DNA of 64,000 bases from DAOTXN01 sp034435435 (GTDB lineage Bacteria > Chloroflexota > Anaerolineae > S140-20), in assembly GCA_034435435.1 (NCBI GenBank), contig DAOTXN010000033.1:18973-82972 (forward strand), in the 5' to 3' direction. Of this stretch, positions 50,404-61,003 are shown in pieces (the first letter of the stretch is position 1; each line of letters begins with the position of its first letter). A program made the position numbers and the translations under genes. The notes under the pieces were generated by a model that was not told the DNA's origin, did no database searches, and worked only from the letters and a program-made list of their open reading frames with translations.

Positions 50404-50425
50404 CTTTGTAAGTTAATTTACAAAG
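50404..50425. promoter_or_regulatory. 22-bp palindrome, candidate ROK repressor operator
   Basis: CTTTGTAA-GTTAAT-TTACAAAG: perfect 8-bp arms and a TTAA centre, just upstream of the ROK repressor remnant. The form (TTTGTAA...TTACAAA) suits a winged-HTH dimer; assignment to ROK is positional inference. Confidence 0.6.
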
Positions 50426-50521
50426 AGATACACCTGTTTTGCGCCGTTGTCAATCCCCTACGTCGCACATTTCCCGGGTTGTTCCGGCCACCATGCGTAT
50501 CTTTTCAATCATTCGGGGTAG

Positions 50522-50542
50522 GGGCAGGTCTCGCACCTGCCC
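50522..50542. repeat. GGGCAGGT hairpin
   Basis: GGGCAGGT-CTCGC-ACCTGCCC, a perfect 8-bp stem, preceded by GGGTAGG. Lies 110 bp upstream of clpB; resembles the GTAGGGCG... palindromes at 18.4 kb. The rest of 50426-50636 shows no gene; a sigma70 promoter for clpB was not found with confidence. Confidence 0.6.
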
Positions 50543-50651
50543 GCCATGGCGACCTACATTTCAAATGAAAATCTAGCACTGCTCTAATGCAACATAAATA
50601 CAAATATGAGACAGTTGGACTTCGAAACCCGAGACATTGGAAGGTAAAGAT

Positions 50652-53264
<2,613 letters not shown>

Positions 53265-53434
53265 AGCGTGTTTCCATAAACGCCGTCTTGCAGGGAATGA
53301 ACACGGAGGGGCGCCGCAGAGGGCGCAGAGAGCGCTGAGAGGGGCGGATCTCGGCTGGCTTGTGGTGATTCTCTCTCCAAAGTCTCTGCGTTCTCTGCGG
53401 TGAAATAACCCCCGTCTGAACGGTTACGAAAGCC
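53265..53434. repeat. Intergenic repeat region between clpB and the permease
   Basis: Contains GCGTGTTTCCATAAACGCC (hairpin, related to the 18.4-kb repeat) and a long imperfect inverted repeat: CGCCGCAGAGGGCGCAGAGA (about 53311-53330) against TCTCTGCGTTCTCTGCGGTG (about 53382-53401). No gene. May terminate both convergent genes. Confidence 0.6.
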
Positions 53435-55255
53435 TTAACCCAGGGGCCACAAGACGGGCAGCAAAAGAATGGCAATGACCGATAGCAGCAACGCCAGCGG
53501 TAGGCCCACGCGCGTATAGTCGGTGAAGCGATAGCCACCCGGGCCCATCACCAGCATGTTGGCCTGGTGGCCGATGGGCGTCAAAAAGGCCATCGACCCG
53601 CTCACTGCGACGGCCATCAAGAAAGCGCGCGGGTCGGCGCCAGCGCCCTGGGCGGTGCTGACGGCGATGGGTGCGATGAGGGCCGTGGCCGCCACGCTAG
53701 ACATCACCTGGCTGGCGATAAAAGTGAAGAAGAAAATACCGGCCAGCAGGCCAAGAGACCCCCATTCGCCTACCAGTGTGGTGACCTGTTGAGCCAAATA
53801 GGCCGCAGCGCCGGTTTTTTCCAGGGCCAGGCCCAGTGGCAGCATGCCCGCCATCAAAAAAAAGACCCGCCAGTCAATGGCGAGATAGGCATCCTCTATG
53901 GTCAGACAGCCTGTGAGCACCATCAGCGCGGCGGCCAGCAGAGAACCGATGGCTACCGGGACCACCTCAAATCCTACCAGGCCGATCATGAGTAGCGAGA
54001 GCAAAATGGCCACGGGGGCGCGCCGGGTGCGGGTGCCGCCAGTCTCGTGTTCATCCCCCAACACCAATAAATCGGGCTGGCGGCTGAGCAAGTGGATATT
54101 GGCTCGCGTGCCCTGCAAGAGTAGTGTGTCGCCAAAACGCAGTGGAATGTTGCCCAGGGCGGTGCGATAGGGGCGACCTTCGCGCCAGATCGCCAGGACC
54201 GTCAAGCCGTGCTTACGGCGCAAGTCCATCTGGCGCAGCGTGCGTCCGATAAAGGATGAGTTTGGCGTTAACACCGCCTCGGCCACGGCCACGTTGGGCG
54301 CGAGGATGTCTTCCGGCCGCCAGTGAGCGATCTCTTGTTCCACCTCCACCCCGCGCGTCCAGCGCAGGCGCACGATTTCTTCGGGTTTGCCCTGGATGAG
54401 CAGCAGGTCTCCGGCAAACAGGATCTCACCGGGACTGGGATTGAGGATGATATCGCCGTTGCGTACAATGCCAACGACGTTCAATCCTAGCGTGCTCCCC
54501 AGGCGAGATTCCTCGATGTTCAATTCGGCCAGCGGGGATTCGGGCAAGATGCGCACTTCGAACAGGCGCTCGTCTATGTGATATTGCTCCAGTGCTTTCA
54601 ATTGGGCTGCCATCATGGCCTGGAGTTTGTCTTCCACGGCCCGTTCAGGGAGCATTTTGCGGCCGACCAGCACCATATAACCCATGCCCACGAGCAGCAG
54701 CACCAATCCAATGGGTGTAAAGTCGAACATCCCAAAGGGTTCGCCGACCGTTCTGTGCAGCACGTCGCTGACGATAATGTTGGACGGCCGGCCAATCAGT
54801 GAGAGCAGTCCGCCCTGCAAGGCCCCGAAGGAAAGGGGGATGAGCAGTTTGGAGGGGGGGATGTTGTTTTGTCGCGCCAGCGCAACGGTTACTGGCACCA
54901 GCACCGCCGTAGCGCCTACGTTGTCCATCACCGCCGATGCCCCTGCCACGGCTAGCATGATGGCGGCTGTCAGCCGAACCTCGCTGCGCCCGGCGACGCG
55001 GGTGACGTAATGACCGATGATCTGGGCCGTGCCGGTCTCAAACAAGCCCTCACCGATGATAAAGACAGCCAGCACGGCGATGGCGGCCGGGTGGCTAAAG
55101 CCGCTCAAGGCTTCCTCGGCCGTCAGTAGACCGCTGAGCGCCAGCGCCAGCAGCACCAGAATTGCTACCATGTCGGAGCGCAGTTTTTCGGTGACGAAAA
55201 GAGTCACCGCAGCCACGAGGATGCTCAATACGACGACAATGTCTTGGGTCAGCAT
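53435..55255 (-). CDS. SLC13-type permease with two RCK-C (TrkA-C) domains
   Basis: 606 aa. About ten transmembrane helices split by a central cytoplasmic region (about 215-400) holding two TrkA-C-like domains (FEVRILPESPLAELNIEESRLGSTLGLNVVGIVRNGDIILNP, then IGRTLRQMDLRRKHGLTVLAIWREG). Helix motifs DNVGATAVLVPVTVALAR and SSVAATALIAPIAVSTAQ with GHQANMLVMGPGGYRFTDY fit divalent-anion/Na+ symporters (SLC13/CitT group). Cargo unknown. Start overlaps the HD gene by 7 nt; last gene of the ParM operon. Confidence 0.85.
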   Translation of the reverse strand: MLTQDIVVVLSILVAAVTLFVTEKLRSDMVAILVLLALALSGLLTAEEALSGFSHPAAIAVLAVFIIGEGLFETGTAQIIGHYVTRVAGRSEVRLTAAIMLAVAGASAVMDNVGATAVLVPVTVALARQNNIPPSKLLIPLSFGALQGGLLSLIGRPSNIIVSDVLHRTVGEPFGMFDFTPIGLVLLLVGMGYMVLVGRKMLPERAVEDKLQAMMAAQLKALEQYHIDERLFEVRILPESPLAELNIEESRLGSTLGLNVVGIVRNGDIILNPSPGEILFAGDLLLIQGKPEEIVRLRWTRGVEVEQEIAHWRPEDILAPNVAVAEAVLTPNSSFIGRTLRQMDLRRKHGLTVLAIWREGRPYRTALGNIPLRFGDTLLLQGTRANIHLLSRQPDLLVLGDEHETGGTRTRRAPVAILLSLLMIGLVGFEVVPVAIGSLLAAALMVLTGCLTIEDAYLAIDWRVFFLMAGMLPLGLALEKTGAAAYLAQQVTTLVGEWGSLGLLAGIFFFTFIASQVMSSVAATALIAPIAVSTAQGAGADPRAFLMAVAVSGSMAFLTPIGHQANMLVMGPGGYRFTDYTRVGLPLALLLSVIAILLLPVLWPLG

Positions 55256-55878
55256 CGACCGGCCACCTCGTCGGCCAGGCGCTCGAAAAACGCGACCATG
55301 ACGGCGTGCCGTTCGGCGGCCAGGCGCCGGCCTGTGGGAGTATAAAGGCGGTCCTTTAACCGGCTGAGCTTGACCACGAACTCGTGAACGGCGGTGTGTT
55401 CACCCGGCGCGGCCTGACCGTTTTGCCAACGGTCCAGATAGTCGGCGACGACGGGGGCATACAGTCGCCGCCCGACGTGCCCGCTGTAGGCAAAGGCGCG
55501 CGCCACGCCAATTGCGCCAATCGCATCCAGCTTGTCGGCGTCGAACAGCGCCCGGCCCTCCAGCGAGGAGGGCGGCGGTCCGGCGCGGAAACGGTGGGCC
55601 AAGATGGCTGCGACGACGGCCTCCACCCTGTCGGGAGGGGCATGGCCTAAAATCTCGCGCGCGCAGGCGGCCGCGACCTCGGCGTGGTCCTGGCCGCTCG
55701 CCTTGGCCTCGGCGCGACCCACGTCGTGTAGCAGCGCCGCCGCGCGCACGATCTCCAGGTCGGCGCCCTCGGCTGCTCCGATGCGCTCGGCCAGCGCCAG
55801 CACGCGCAAGATGTGATCAAAGTCGTGAGCAGGGTCGTCGTCAATGTAGTATGGGCGGGCCTGGTCAATGGTGATCAT
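55249..55878 (-). CDS. HD-domain phosphohydrolase
   Basis: 209 aa. DPAHDFDHILRVLALAERI (first His), LLHDVGRAEA (HD), DHAEVAAACAREIL and FDADKLDAIGAIGVARAF (last Asp) are the HD metal ligands in order. Similar small HD enzymes are often annotated as YedJ-like. Co-transcribed between the ParR-like gene and the SLC13 permease; substrate unknown. Confidence 0.85.
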   Translation of the reverse strand: MITIDQARPYYIDDDPAHDFDHILRVLALAERIGAAEGADLEIVRAAALLHDVGRAEAKASGQDHAEVAAACAREILGHAPPDRVEAVVAAILAHRFRAGPPPSSLEGRALFDADKLDAIGAIGVARAFAYSGHVGRRLYAPVVADYLDRWQNGQAAPGEHTAVHEFVVKLSRLKDRLYTPTGRRLAAERHAVMVAFFERLADEVAGRC

Positions 55879-55910
55879 CGGCGCTTGACCATCTGGGGAA
55901 ATTCGAGCTT

Positions 55911-56285
55911 TTAGCGTCTACTGAATAACGTATCCAGCCGTTGGGTCGATTCGGGATCTTCGGGTGGGGGCATGACTCTACCCAGCTCCTTCGGCCCAAC
56001 GCGGGCCAGATCGGCCCGCAAGGCGCGGATTTGGAACAAAATTTCATCTTGCACGGGGTCGGGTTCGTGGTCGGTTTGTTTTAGCTCGGCGCGCAGCATC
56101 CGCACTTCTTGTAGGATGAACGGCAGCAACTCGACCAGGCGTTCCGTAGGCTCTTTACCCGCCGCCGCTGTCAGGATGAGCTTTTTCACCGCCGCCGCCG
56201 GGTTAGATTGAGCGGCCAGCCAGGTGGCCACACGGCGGTCTTCGGAATTATCGAGATCAATCGGCATAGACCACGCGCGAGCCAT
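55911..56285 (-). CDS. ParR-like small protein partner of the actin homologue
   Basis: 124 aa. IDLDNSEDRRVATWLAAQSNPAAAVKKLIL resembles the ribbon-helix-helix DNA-binding end of ParR/StbB plasmid segregation adaptors; a helical middle (LVELLPFILQEVRMLRAELKQ) and an acidic/proline tail with terminal SRR follow, where ParR proteins contact ParM. It starts 3 nt after the ParM-like gene, the usual parM-parR order. The similarity is by pattern and position only. Confidence 0.6.
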   Translation of the reverse strand: MARAWSMPIDLDNSEDRRVATWLAAQSNPAAAVKKLILTAAAGKEPTERLVELLPFILQEVRMLRAELKQTDHEPDPVQDEILFQIRALRADLARVGPKELGRVMPPPEDPESTQRLDTLFSRR

Positions 56286-56288
56286 CCT

Positions 56289-57950
56289 TTACGCCTCCCC
56301 AAAAGTCGCCGGGCGCTGAGCGAAGCGATAAAAACCTTCGGCGTTGGCCCAAAAGGCATCCGGCATGAGCCGCGCCTGCGGATAGACGGTTTGAATGGCG
56401 TCGGCCAGGTGTTGCGCTGCGCCGCCGGTGATCAAGATGGCGTCGAGGTCTGCCCCTTCGCCCCATACGTCGCGGGCTTTGGCGATGACCGCGGCTTCAA
56501 AATCGCGGATGGCGGGTGTGAGCATGGGCTGCATGTTGATAGGGCGGCCTTTGACCCGTGCACCACCGCCCCGGATGGCTTTGTCTACTTCGTGAATGGC
56601 GAGGTCCAGGCGATAGCGGTCGGAGAGGCTGCGCTGGACGCCGGTCAGCACGGCGCTCCAGCCGATGGGAATAGAGCTGCTCAGGCGTTGGACGTAGCGT
56701 AGAGCGTCGGCCACGATAAAGTCGGTGGTGAACGTACCTACGTCAATCACGGCGATGCGCCCTTGTTCCACCTCCATATTGGAGATGATGCCGTCTTGAT
56801 TCAGCAGCTCGCGGAAAAGGGAGCCAAAGGGCTGCGGCACAACGTAGACCTGGCCTACGTTGAACGTCACAGGCTCATCCAGATGCAGCCGATATTCGCC
56901 TTCCAGCGAGATCACCACGTCGTCGCGGTCGCTGAAAAAGCCCACGGGCAGGCCGGTGACGACGTTCAAGTCGGTCTCTGTGGAACAGTAGCGGGCAAAT
57001 TCGGCCAGGACCGCGGCAAACAGCAGGCGATACGTGTCGTCGCGAGTACGGCTGCGGTCAAAGATGGCCGTGCGCAACCGGCTCTGTAACAGTGCGTATT
57101 CGCCGTAGAAAAAGCGCCGCCCGCCAAACTCTACCACTTGAATGGCCTGGTTGGCGATCAAATCGCCGGTAAAGCTAATCTCTTCGGCGTTGCCGATGAC
57201 GCTGGGAAAAGAAAAGCGTACGTCATCCGGACCTATGCCCTTGGTATAGCCGTATCCAATATCTACCGACAGGATCATGTGTCTGCCTTTCTGCTCGCGT
57301 GTCGCTGCTGCCTTTTCAGAGGAGACCGCGGCCAATGTCGGGGTCTCGATGCTGGAGGTGGGTGGAGGGAGCTCTGGGGCCGGATGATGGGGGTGATCCT
57401 CCGGGGGCGCTTTGGGAAGAAATGCCCAGTAATCCGGTCCTTCACTATAAGGCGCGGCCGCGATGTTTTCTGCCTCGAAACGCAACGCTAAATCAATGGC
57501 CAGCCCTGTACCGGTTTTTTCATAGTGATAGACTCGGAACTGGTGCATGCCGTCGGTCAGCGTCCAGCGATCGGTTTCTTGGCGCGCCATACAACCCGAC
57601 TGCCAGGCGAGCGTTTCATCCAGGTAGGCGGCTGTGCGGGCCATCTCTTCGTTAGGAAAGACATAATGACTGGTTTGACCGTCGGGGGTGGTCAAGTCAG
57701 ATCGGCGCGGACGCGGCAACGGCACGCCAAACTCGATCACCGGGTAATGGTAGGCCAGCGGTGAATCGGGCACCAGCGCGACGGCCTCTTTGTCGCTGCC
57801 CCCCCAGCGCTTGGCTTTGCGAAAACCGGCGCTGCCGGCCAGCACGACCTGATAAATTACGCCGTCGTCGGCGACAAACAGCGCCCCTTCAGGCAGAGAG
57901 CGGGTGGGAACCTTGGCAGATGCGTCTGGCTGCGGGTTCGACCGGGTCAT
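56289..57950 (-). CDS. ParM/Alp-like actin homologue with a 220-residue N-terminal extension
   Basis: 553 aa. From Met225 an actin-fold ATPase is evident: phosphate-1 LSVDIGYGYTKGIG, phosphate-2 IAVIDVGTFTTDFIV, adenosine motif AILITGGAAQHLADAI, like plasmid ParM/Alp and archaeal-type actins. Residues 1-220 are a separate domain (FVADDGVIYQVVLAGSAGFRKAKRWGG, YPVIEFGVPLPRPRRSDL, HQFRVYHYEKTGTGLAIDLALRF) plus a Pro/Thr linker; I do not recognise it. ATG 57278, preceded by AAAGG, could also start a stand-alone actin (329 aa). Start 57950 follows GGGAGGACAGA. Heads an operon with the ParR-like, HD and SLC13 genes. Confidence 0.8.
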   Translation of the reverse strand: MTRSNPQPDASAKVPTRSLPEGALFVADDGVIYQVVLAGSAGFRKAKRWGGSDKEAVALVPDSPLAYHYPVIEFGVPLPRPRRSDLTTPDGQTSHYVFPNEEMARTAAYLDETLAWQSGCMARQETDRWTLTDGMHQFRVYHYEKTGTGLAIDLALRFEAENIAAAPYSEGPDYWAFLPKAPPEDHPHHPAPELPPPTSSIETPTLAAVSSEKAAATREQKGRHMILSVDIGYGYTKGIGPDDVRFSFPSVIGNAEEISFTGDLIANQAIQVVEFGGRRFFYGEYALLQSRLRTAIFDRSRTRDDTYRLLFAAVLAEFARYCSTETDLNVVTGLPVGFFSDRDDVVISLEGEYRLHLDEPVTFNVGQVYVVPQPFGSLFRELLNQDGIISNMEVEQGRIAVIDVGTFTTDFIVADALRYVQRLSSSIPIGWSAVLTGVQRSLSDRYRLDLAIHEVDKAIRGGGARVKGRPINMQPMLTPAIRDFEAAVIAKARDVWGEGADLDAILITGGAAQHLADAIQTVYPQARLMPDAFWANAEGFYRFAQRPATFGEA

Positions 57951-58006
57951 TCTGTCCTCCCATAAGGTTGTTGGCCCATGGTCACGCTCGTCACATCGAC
58001 GCGATT

Positions 58007-58012
58007 AGTATA
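58007..58012 (-). promoter_or_regulatory. Extended -10 promoter of the ParM operon
   Basis: Minus strand TG-A-TATACT (TATACT at 58012-58007) is an extended -10 without a good -35 box; start codon 57 bp downstream. Confidence 0.5.
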
Positions 58013-58051
58013 TCACGAATTGGCCGGGCGGGGAAGTAGGGGGGATGTAAT

Positions 58052-58315
58052 GTGCAGGCCGTGCGGGCGCGTTTTGAGCCGTGGGTGGATGATCGTCTGA
58101 TCGTGGACGCGGTCGAGCCGCCCGGGGTCAATATGGGGCGCGTGCTGGCCTATTTGAGCGCCGGATTGCCAAAGCCGGTTGACGTTCTACGCGAGCCATG
58201 TTATCATAGAAACCACTCGGGGAGGTTTTTTCTCAGCGACGATGAAACTCTCAACAGGGCTTGTGAGCTTTTTCTATACCTATGCGGCGCCGGCGCCGGC
58301 GCTGTGCTTGCGTAG
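58052..58315 (+). CDS. Small hypothetical ORF, doubtful
   Basis: 87 codons from GTG 58052 (GGGGGGA 7 nt before). The first 50 residues (VRARFEPWVDDRLIVDAVEP, NMGRVLAYLSAGLPKPVDVL) look protein-like, but the reading frame then crosses the promoter and body of the candidate small RNA. It may be the remnant of a longer gene. No family recognised. Confidence 0.3.
   Translation: MQAVRARFEPWVDDRLIVDAVEPPGVNMGRVLAYLSAGLPKPVDVLREPCYHRNHSGRFFLSDDETLNRACELFLYLCGAGAGAVLA
58179..58207 (+). promoter_or_regulatory. Sigma70 promoter of the candidate small RNA
   Basis: TTGACG (58179-58184), 17 bp, TATCAT (58202-58207). No long ORF follows; a strong terminator lies 165 bp downstream. Confidence 0.65.
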
Positions 58316-58379
58316 AGGGTGACGCACGCTAGAACATCTGTGCCCCCAGCGCAAAGCCAGCCCGCTTTGCGCTTTTTTT
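58214..58379 (+). ncRNA. Candidate structured small RNA, about 166 nt
   Basis: Bounded by the promoter at 58179-58207 and the terminator at 58348-58379. Inside are hairpins CTCAACA...TGTGAG, a GGCGCCGGCGCCGGCGC run and TGCGT-agagggtg-ACGCA; CTCGGGG near the 5' end can pair with CCCCCAG before the terminator to close the structure. It does not match 6S, SRP, tmRNA or a T-box as I know them. A 26-codon ORF (ATG 58242, TGA 58320-58322, starting MKLSTGLVSFFYTY) lies within it but has no well-placed Shine-Dalgarno. Confidence 0.5.
58348..58379 (+). terminator. Rho-independent terminator of the small RNA
   Basis: AGCGCAAAGC-CAGCCC-GCTTTGCGCT followed by a run of T (58373-58379): a perfect 10-bp stem and U-tract. 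Confidence 0.88.
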
Positions 58380-58476
58380 GTGCCTGGTCACAGCGCAGAG
58401 CAGTCGGCGGCCGGCCTCTCAGTTCCAGGCCATTAACCAACCACTGATTTCACCGATTACACAGATTTTTGATCTC

Positions 58477-58725
58477 TGTCCAATCCGTGAAAATCTGTGT
58501 TCATCTGTGGTTAGGAACCACGGATTCCACAGATGGACACAGATCGTAACTGCTCACCCTGGTAGCTCTTTGGACAAGATTTACAGGATTTTTCCACGAA
58601 TTCCATCCTGTGAATCTTGTGAATCCTGTCGAATGGCTTTGGGTTTGCCGCTTTAAAGTATCTGGGCTGAGCAATTACCACAGATCTTTGTCCAATCCGT
58701 GAAAATCTGTGTTCATCTGTGGTTA
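58477..58725. repeat. Direct repeat flanking an element upstream of tyrS
   Basis: TGTCCAATCCGTGAAAATCTG...CATCTGTGGTTA occurs at 58477-58514 and again at 58689-58725 with a one-base length difference. The element at 58547-58678 lies between the two. Nothing here looks coding. Confidence 0.75.
58547..58678. mobile_element. GTAACTGCTCA-family element, copy 3 (132 bp, with target duplication)
   Basis: Ends GTAACTGCTCACCC (58547-58560) and GGGCTGAGCAATTAC (58664-58678) are inverted. CACAGATC flanks it on both sides (58539-58546 and 58679-58686), an 8-bp target-site duplication. The interior differs from copies 1 and 2 and holds CCTGTGAATCTTGTGAATCC repeats. Confidence 0.72.
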
Positions 58726-58741
58726 AGATCAGGAGAAAAAG

Positions 58742-59929
58742 ATGGACGCGCAGATGTTCTTTAGCCGGGGCGTGGCCGAGGCCGTCGTCCGCGAGGAGTT
58801 GATGGCGCTGCTGGAGCAGAGCAAGCGCCCGTTACGCATCAAATTCGGCGTGGACCCCAGCAGCCCCCACCTGACGCTGGGACACGTGGTGTGCTTTCGC
58901 AAGCTGCGCCAATTGCAGCAGATGGGGCATCAGGTGGTTGTGGTCGTCGGCGACTGGACGGCTCGCATCGGCGATCCCAGCGGGCGCAGCAAGACCCGCC
59001 GCATGCTCGACGCCGCGACGGTGAGCCGCAACGCCCAGAGCTACCTCGATCAATTCTTTCGCTTCGTGGACCCGGCGCAAACGGAGGTGCGTTTCCAAAC
59101 CGAATGGTTCGGCGAGTTCGATTTGCAAGACGTCATCACGCTGAGCGGGCGCTTTACGGTGGCCCAGATGATGGCGCGAGACGACTTTCGCTCCCGCTTT
59201 GAGGCCGGGCGGCCCATTTCTATCGCCGAGTTTCTCTACGCCCTCTTGCAGGCCTTTGACTCGGTCGCGCTGCAAGCCGACGTGGAGCTGGGCGGCAACG
59301 ACCAATTGTTCAACGTTTTGGTCGGGCGGACGATAATGAAAGAGTACGGACTCGCGCCGCAGCACGTCATCACAGCGCCGCTGCTGGTCGGTACCGACGG
59401 GGTGGAAAAGATGGGCAAGAGCGCCGGAAACTACATCGCCGTCACCGCGCCGCCCGCCGACATGTTCGGCGCGCTGATGTCGCTGCCCGACACGGCCATG
59501 CACGACTACTTTGAGCTGCTGACTGACGCGCCCGCAGCAGAGCTGGCGCAACTGGAGGCTGGCATGGCCGCAGGCGAAGTGAATCCGCGCGACGTCAAGC
59601 TGCGCTTGGCGCGGGAAATCGTGGCGACCATGCACGACCCCGCCGCTGCGAGGCAGGCCGAGGCCGAATTCTTGCGCGTCTTTAGCCGGCGCGAGACCCC
59701 TCAAGACATGCCGGTCTTGGTGCTGCGCCGCCCGACGCTGATCGTGGACGTGCTGGCCCAGGCCGGGCTGGCCCGCTCCAAGAGCCAGGCCCGGCGCTTG
59801 ATCGAGCAGGGCGGGGTGCAGTTGGACGGCGAGCGCGTGCAGGACGTCGCCGTCCAGGTCGCGCCGAGGGGGGAGCAAGTGTTGCAAGTCGGTAAAAGGC
59901 GCTTCGTGCGCCTGACACAAGGCGAGTAG
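58742..59929 (+). CDS. tyrS: Tyrosyl-tRNA synthetase
   Basis: 395 aa. Class I motif PSSPHLTLGHVVCFRKLRQLQQMGH (HIGH variant HLTLGH), DWTARIGDPSGRSKTR, FLYALLQAFDSVAL, ELGGNDQLFN and EKMGKSAGNYI (KMSKS variant KMGKS); C-terminal S4 RNA-binding domain (ARSKSQARRLIEQGGVQLDGERV). The KMGKS and HLTLGH forms fit the TyrZ-like subgroup. ATG 58742 follows AGGAGA. Charges tRNA-Tyr. Confidence 0.95.
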   Translation: MDAQMFFSRGVAEAVVREELMALLEQSKRPLRIKFGVDPSSPHLTLGHVVCFRKLRQLQQMGHQVVVVVGDWTARIGDPSGRSKTRRMLDAATVSRNAQSYLDQFFRFVDPAQTEVRFQTEWFGEFDLQDVITLSGRFTVAQMMARDDFRSRFEAGRPISIAEFLYALLQAFDSVALQADVELGGNDQLFNVLVGRTIMKEYGLAPQHVITAPLLVGTDGVEKMGKSAGNYIAVTAPPADMFGALMSLPDTAMHDYFELLTDAPAAELAQLEAGMAAGEVNPRDVKLRLAREIVATMHDPAAARQAEAEFLRVFSRRETPQDMPVLVLRRPTLIVDVLAQAGLARSKSQARRLIEQGGVQLDGERVQDVAVQVAPRGEQVLQVGKRRFVRLTQGE

Positions 59930-59950
59930 AACGGAGGCAGTGGCGCAGCA

Positions 59951-60832
59951 ATGACCGGGATCGACGCCGATGGACACACACGATTGGTCGGCCTGCTGGG
60001 GGAGGCGGTGGGCCCCTCACACCGGTCCACGATTTACAACGCGGCCTTTGAACAGACCGGCTTGAATTGGCGTTGCGTGCCTTTGCCTGCGCCCTCCAGA
60101 CACCTGCGCGAGGCCGTGCTGGGGTTGCGGGCGTTGGGCTTTGCCGGAGCCGAAGTGTCGGCCCCTTATCAAAGCGACGTACTGGCTTTTCTGGACGAAT
60201 ACAGCCCGGCCGCCGAGACCATCGGGGCCGCCAACGTGATCTGGGTGGACGAACAGGAGCGATTGATCGGCGACAACACGCGCTGGCTGGCCTTTGCGGC
60301 TGCCTTGCACACGCTCACACCCTCGCTCAACGGGCTGCGCCCGCTGGTGATTGGCGCCGGGCAAAGCGCCCACAGCGTCGTGTATGCGCTGACGCGCGAA
60401 GGACTGCCGGTGACGGTGGTGGACGAGCGCATCGAACGCGCCCTCGACCTGGTGCAACGGCTGCGGCATGCCCTGGACGAGCACAGCTTTAGCGTGTATC
60501 GCTGGCCCCAGGATGCGCGGCGGGTGCTCCCGGAGGCCAATTTGATCGTCAACACCCTGGGGGCTATGACCTGGCCGGCGCACGTGGCATTTCCGTCCAA
60601 CGCCTTGGTGTTCGATGTGTGCGCCTCGTCGGATGGGGGGCGCTTTTCAGGCGGGGGGCGCGCAGTCGGCGCGCTGCCGCTGCTGGTGTATGAGATGATG
60701 CTGACGTTTGAAAAGTGGACCGGGGATGCGCCGCCAGTGGATGTGATGTGGCGGGCGGTGGAGGGGGTGTGGAGGGGGGAGGAACTGGGGGGAGTGGTTG
60801 AGGCGGCCATGCTGACTGCTCAGTCCGAATAG
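59951..60832 (+). CDS. Shikimate dehydrogenase-like protein lacking catalytic Lys and Asp
   Basis: 293 aa, AroE fold and length. VGLLGEAVGPSHRSTIYNAAF replaces GxPxxHSxSPxxHN; the catalytic-Lys segment NVTxPxK reads EVSAPYQSDVL (Gln74), and the catalytic-Asp segment GxNTDxxG reads GDNTRWLAF (Arg111). The cofactor half keeps LVIGAGQSAHSVVYAL (normally GAGGAxRA) and a VVDERIERA strand. Loss of both catalytic residues means it cannot be a normal shikimate dehydrogenase; quinate/shikimate-family pseudoenzyme or a different chemistry. Begins 21 nt after tyrS. Confidence 0.82.
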   Translation: MTGIDADGHTRLVGLLGEAVGPSHRSTIYNAAFEQTGLNWRCVPLPAPSRHLREAVLGLRALGFAGAEVSAPYQSDVLAFLDEYSPAAETIGAANVIWVDEQERLIGDNTRWLAFAAALHTLTPSLNGLRPLVIGAGQSAHSVVYALTREGLPVTVVDERIERALDLVQRLRHALDEHSFSVYRWPQDARRVLPEANLIVNTLGAMTWPAHVAFPSNALVFDVCASSDGGRFSGGGRAVGALPLLVYEMMLTFEKWTGDAPPVDVMWRAVEGVWRGEELGGVVEAAMLTAQSE

Positions 60833-60855
60833 TCCCATTTTCTACAGTCTTGCCA

Positions 60856-60884
60856 TTGACTTTGCAGCACAAAACGAGTAGAAT
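60856..60884 (+). promoter_or_regulatory. Sigma70 promoter upstream of the ATPase gene
   Basis: TTGACT (60856-60861), 17 bp, TAGAAT (60879-60884). Predicts a leader of about 265 nt to the ATPase start at 61159, containing a possible 27-residue ORF. Confidence 0.72.
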
Positions 60885-60919
60885 TAAAGAGGGTTTTGAG
60901 ACGGTTGTGACTCTACCCT

Positions 60920-61003
60920 ATGCGTCGCCCGTGGCGTGTGGATCGCCGGCGCAAATGGGTCACACCGTATCGTCAGGCCCCGATTAACGTCCCCAATTTT
61001 TAG
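60920..61003 (+). CDS. Possible small ORF (27 aa) in the ATPase leader
   Basis: ATG 60920 to TAG 61003. Very basic (begins MRRPWRVDRRRKW). It sits about 29 nt after the predicted transcription start but has no clear Shine-Dalgarno. May be the broken 5' end of another gene. The rest of 61004-61158 shows no feature. Confidence 0.25.
   Translation: MRRPWRVDRRRKWVTPYRQAPINVPNF

Noticed and set aside
50560..50620. CIRCE-type heat-shock operator before clpB
   Set aside because: TAGCACTGCTCTAA shows only one half of the CIRCE inverted repeat.
58214..58379. Reading the small RNA as a T-box leader of tyrS
   Set aside because: GAGGGTGACGC only loosely resembles the T-box sequence, no specifier loop could be placed, and 360 bp of repeats separate the terminator from tyrS.
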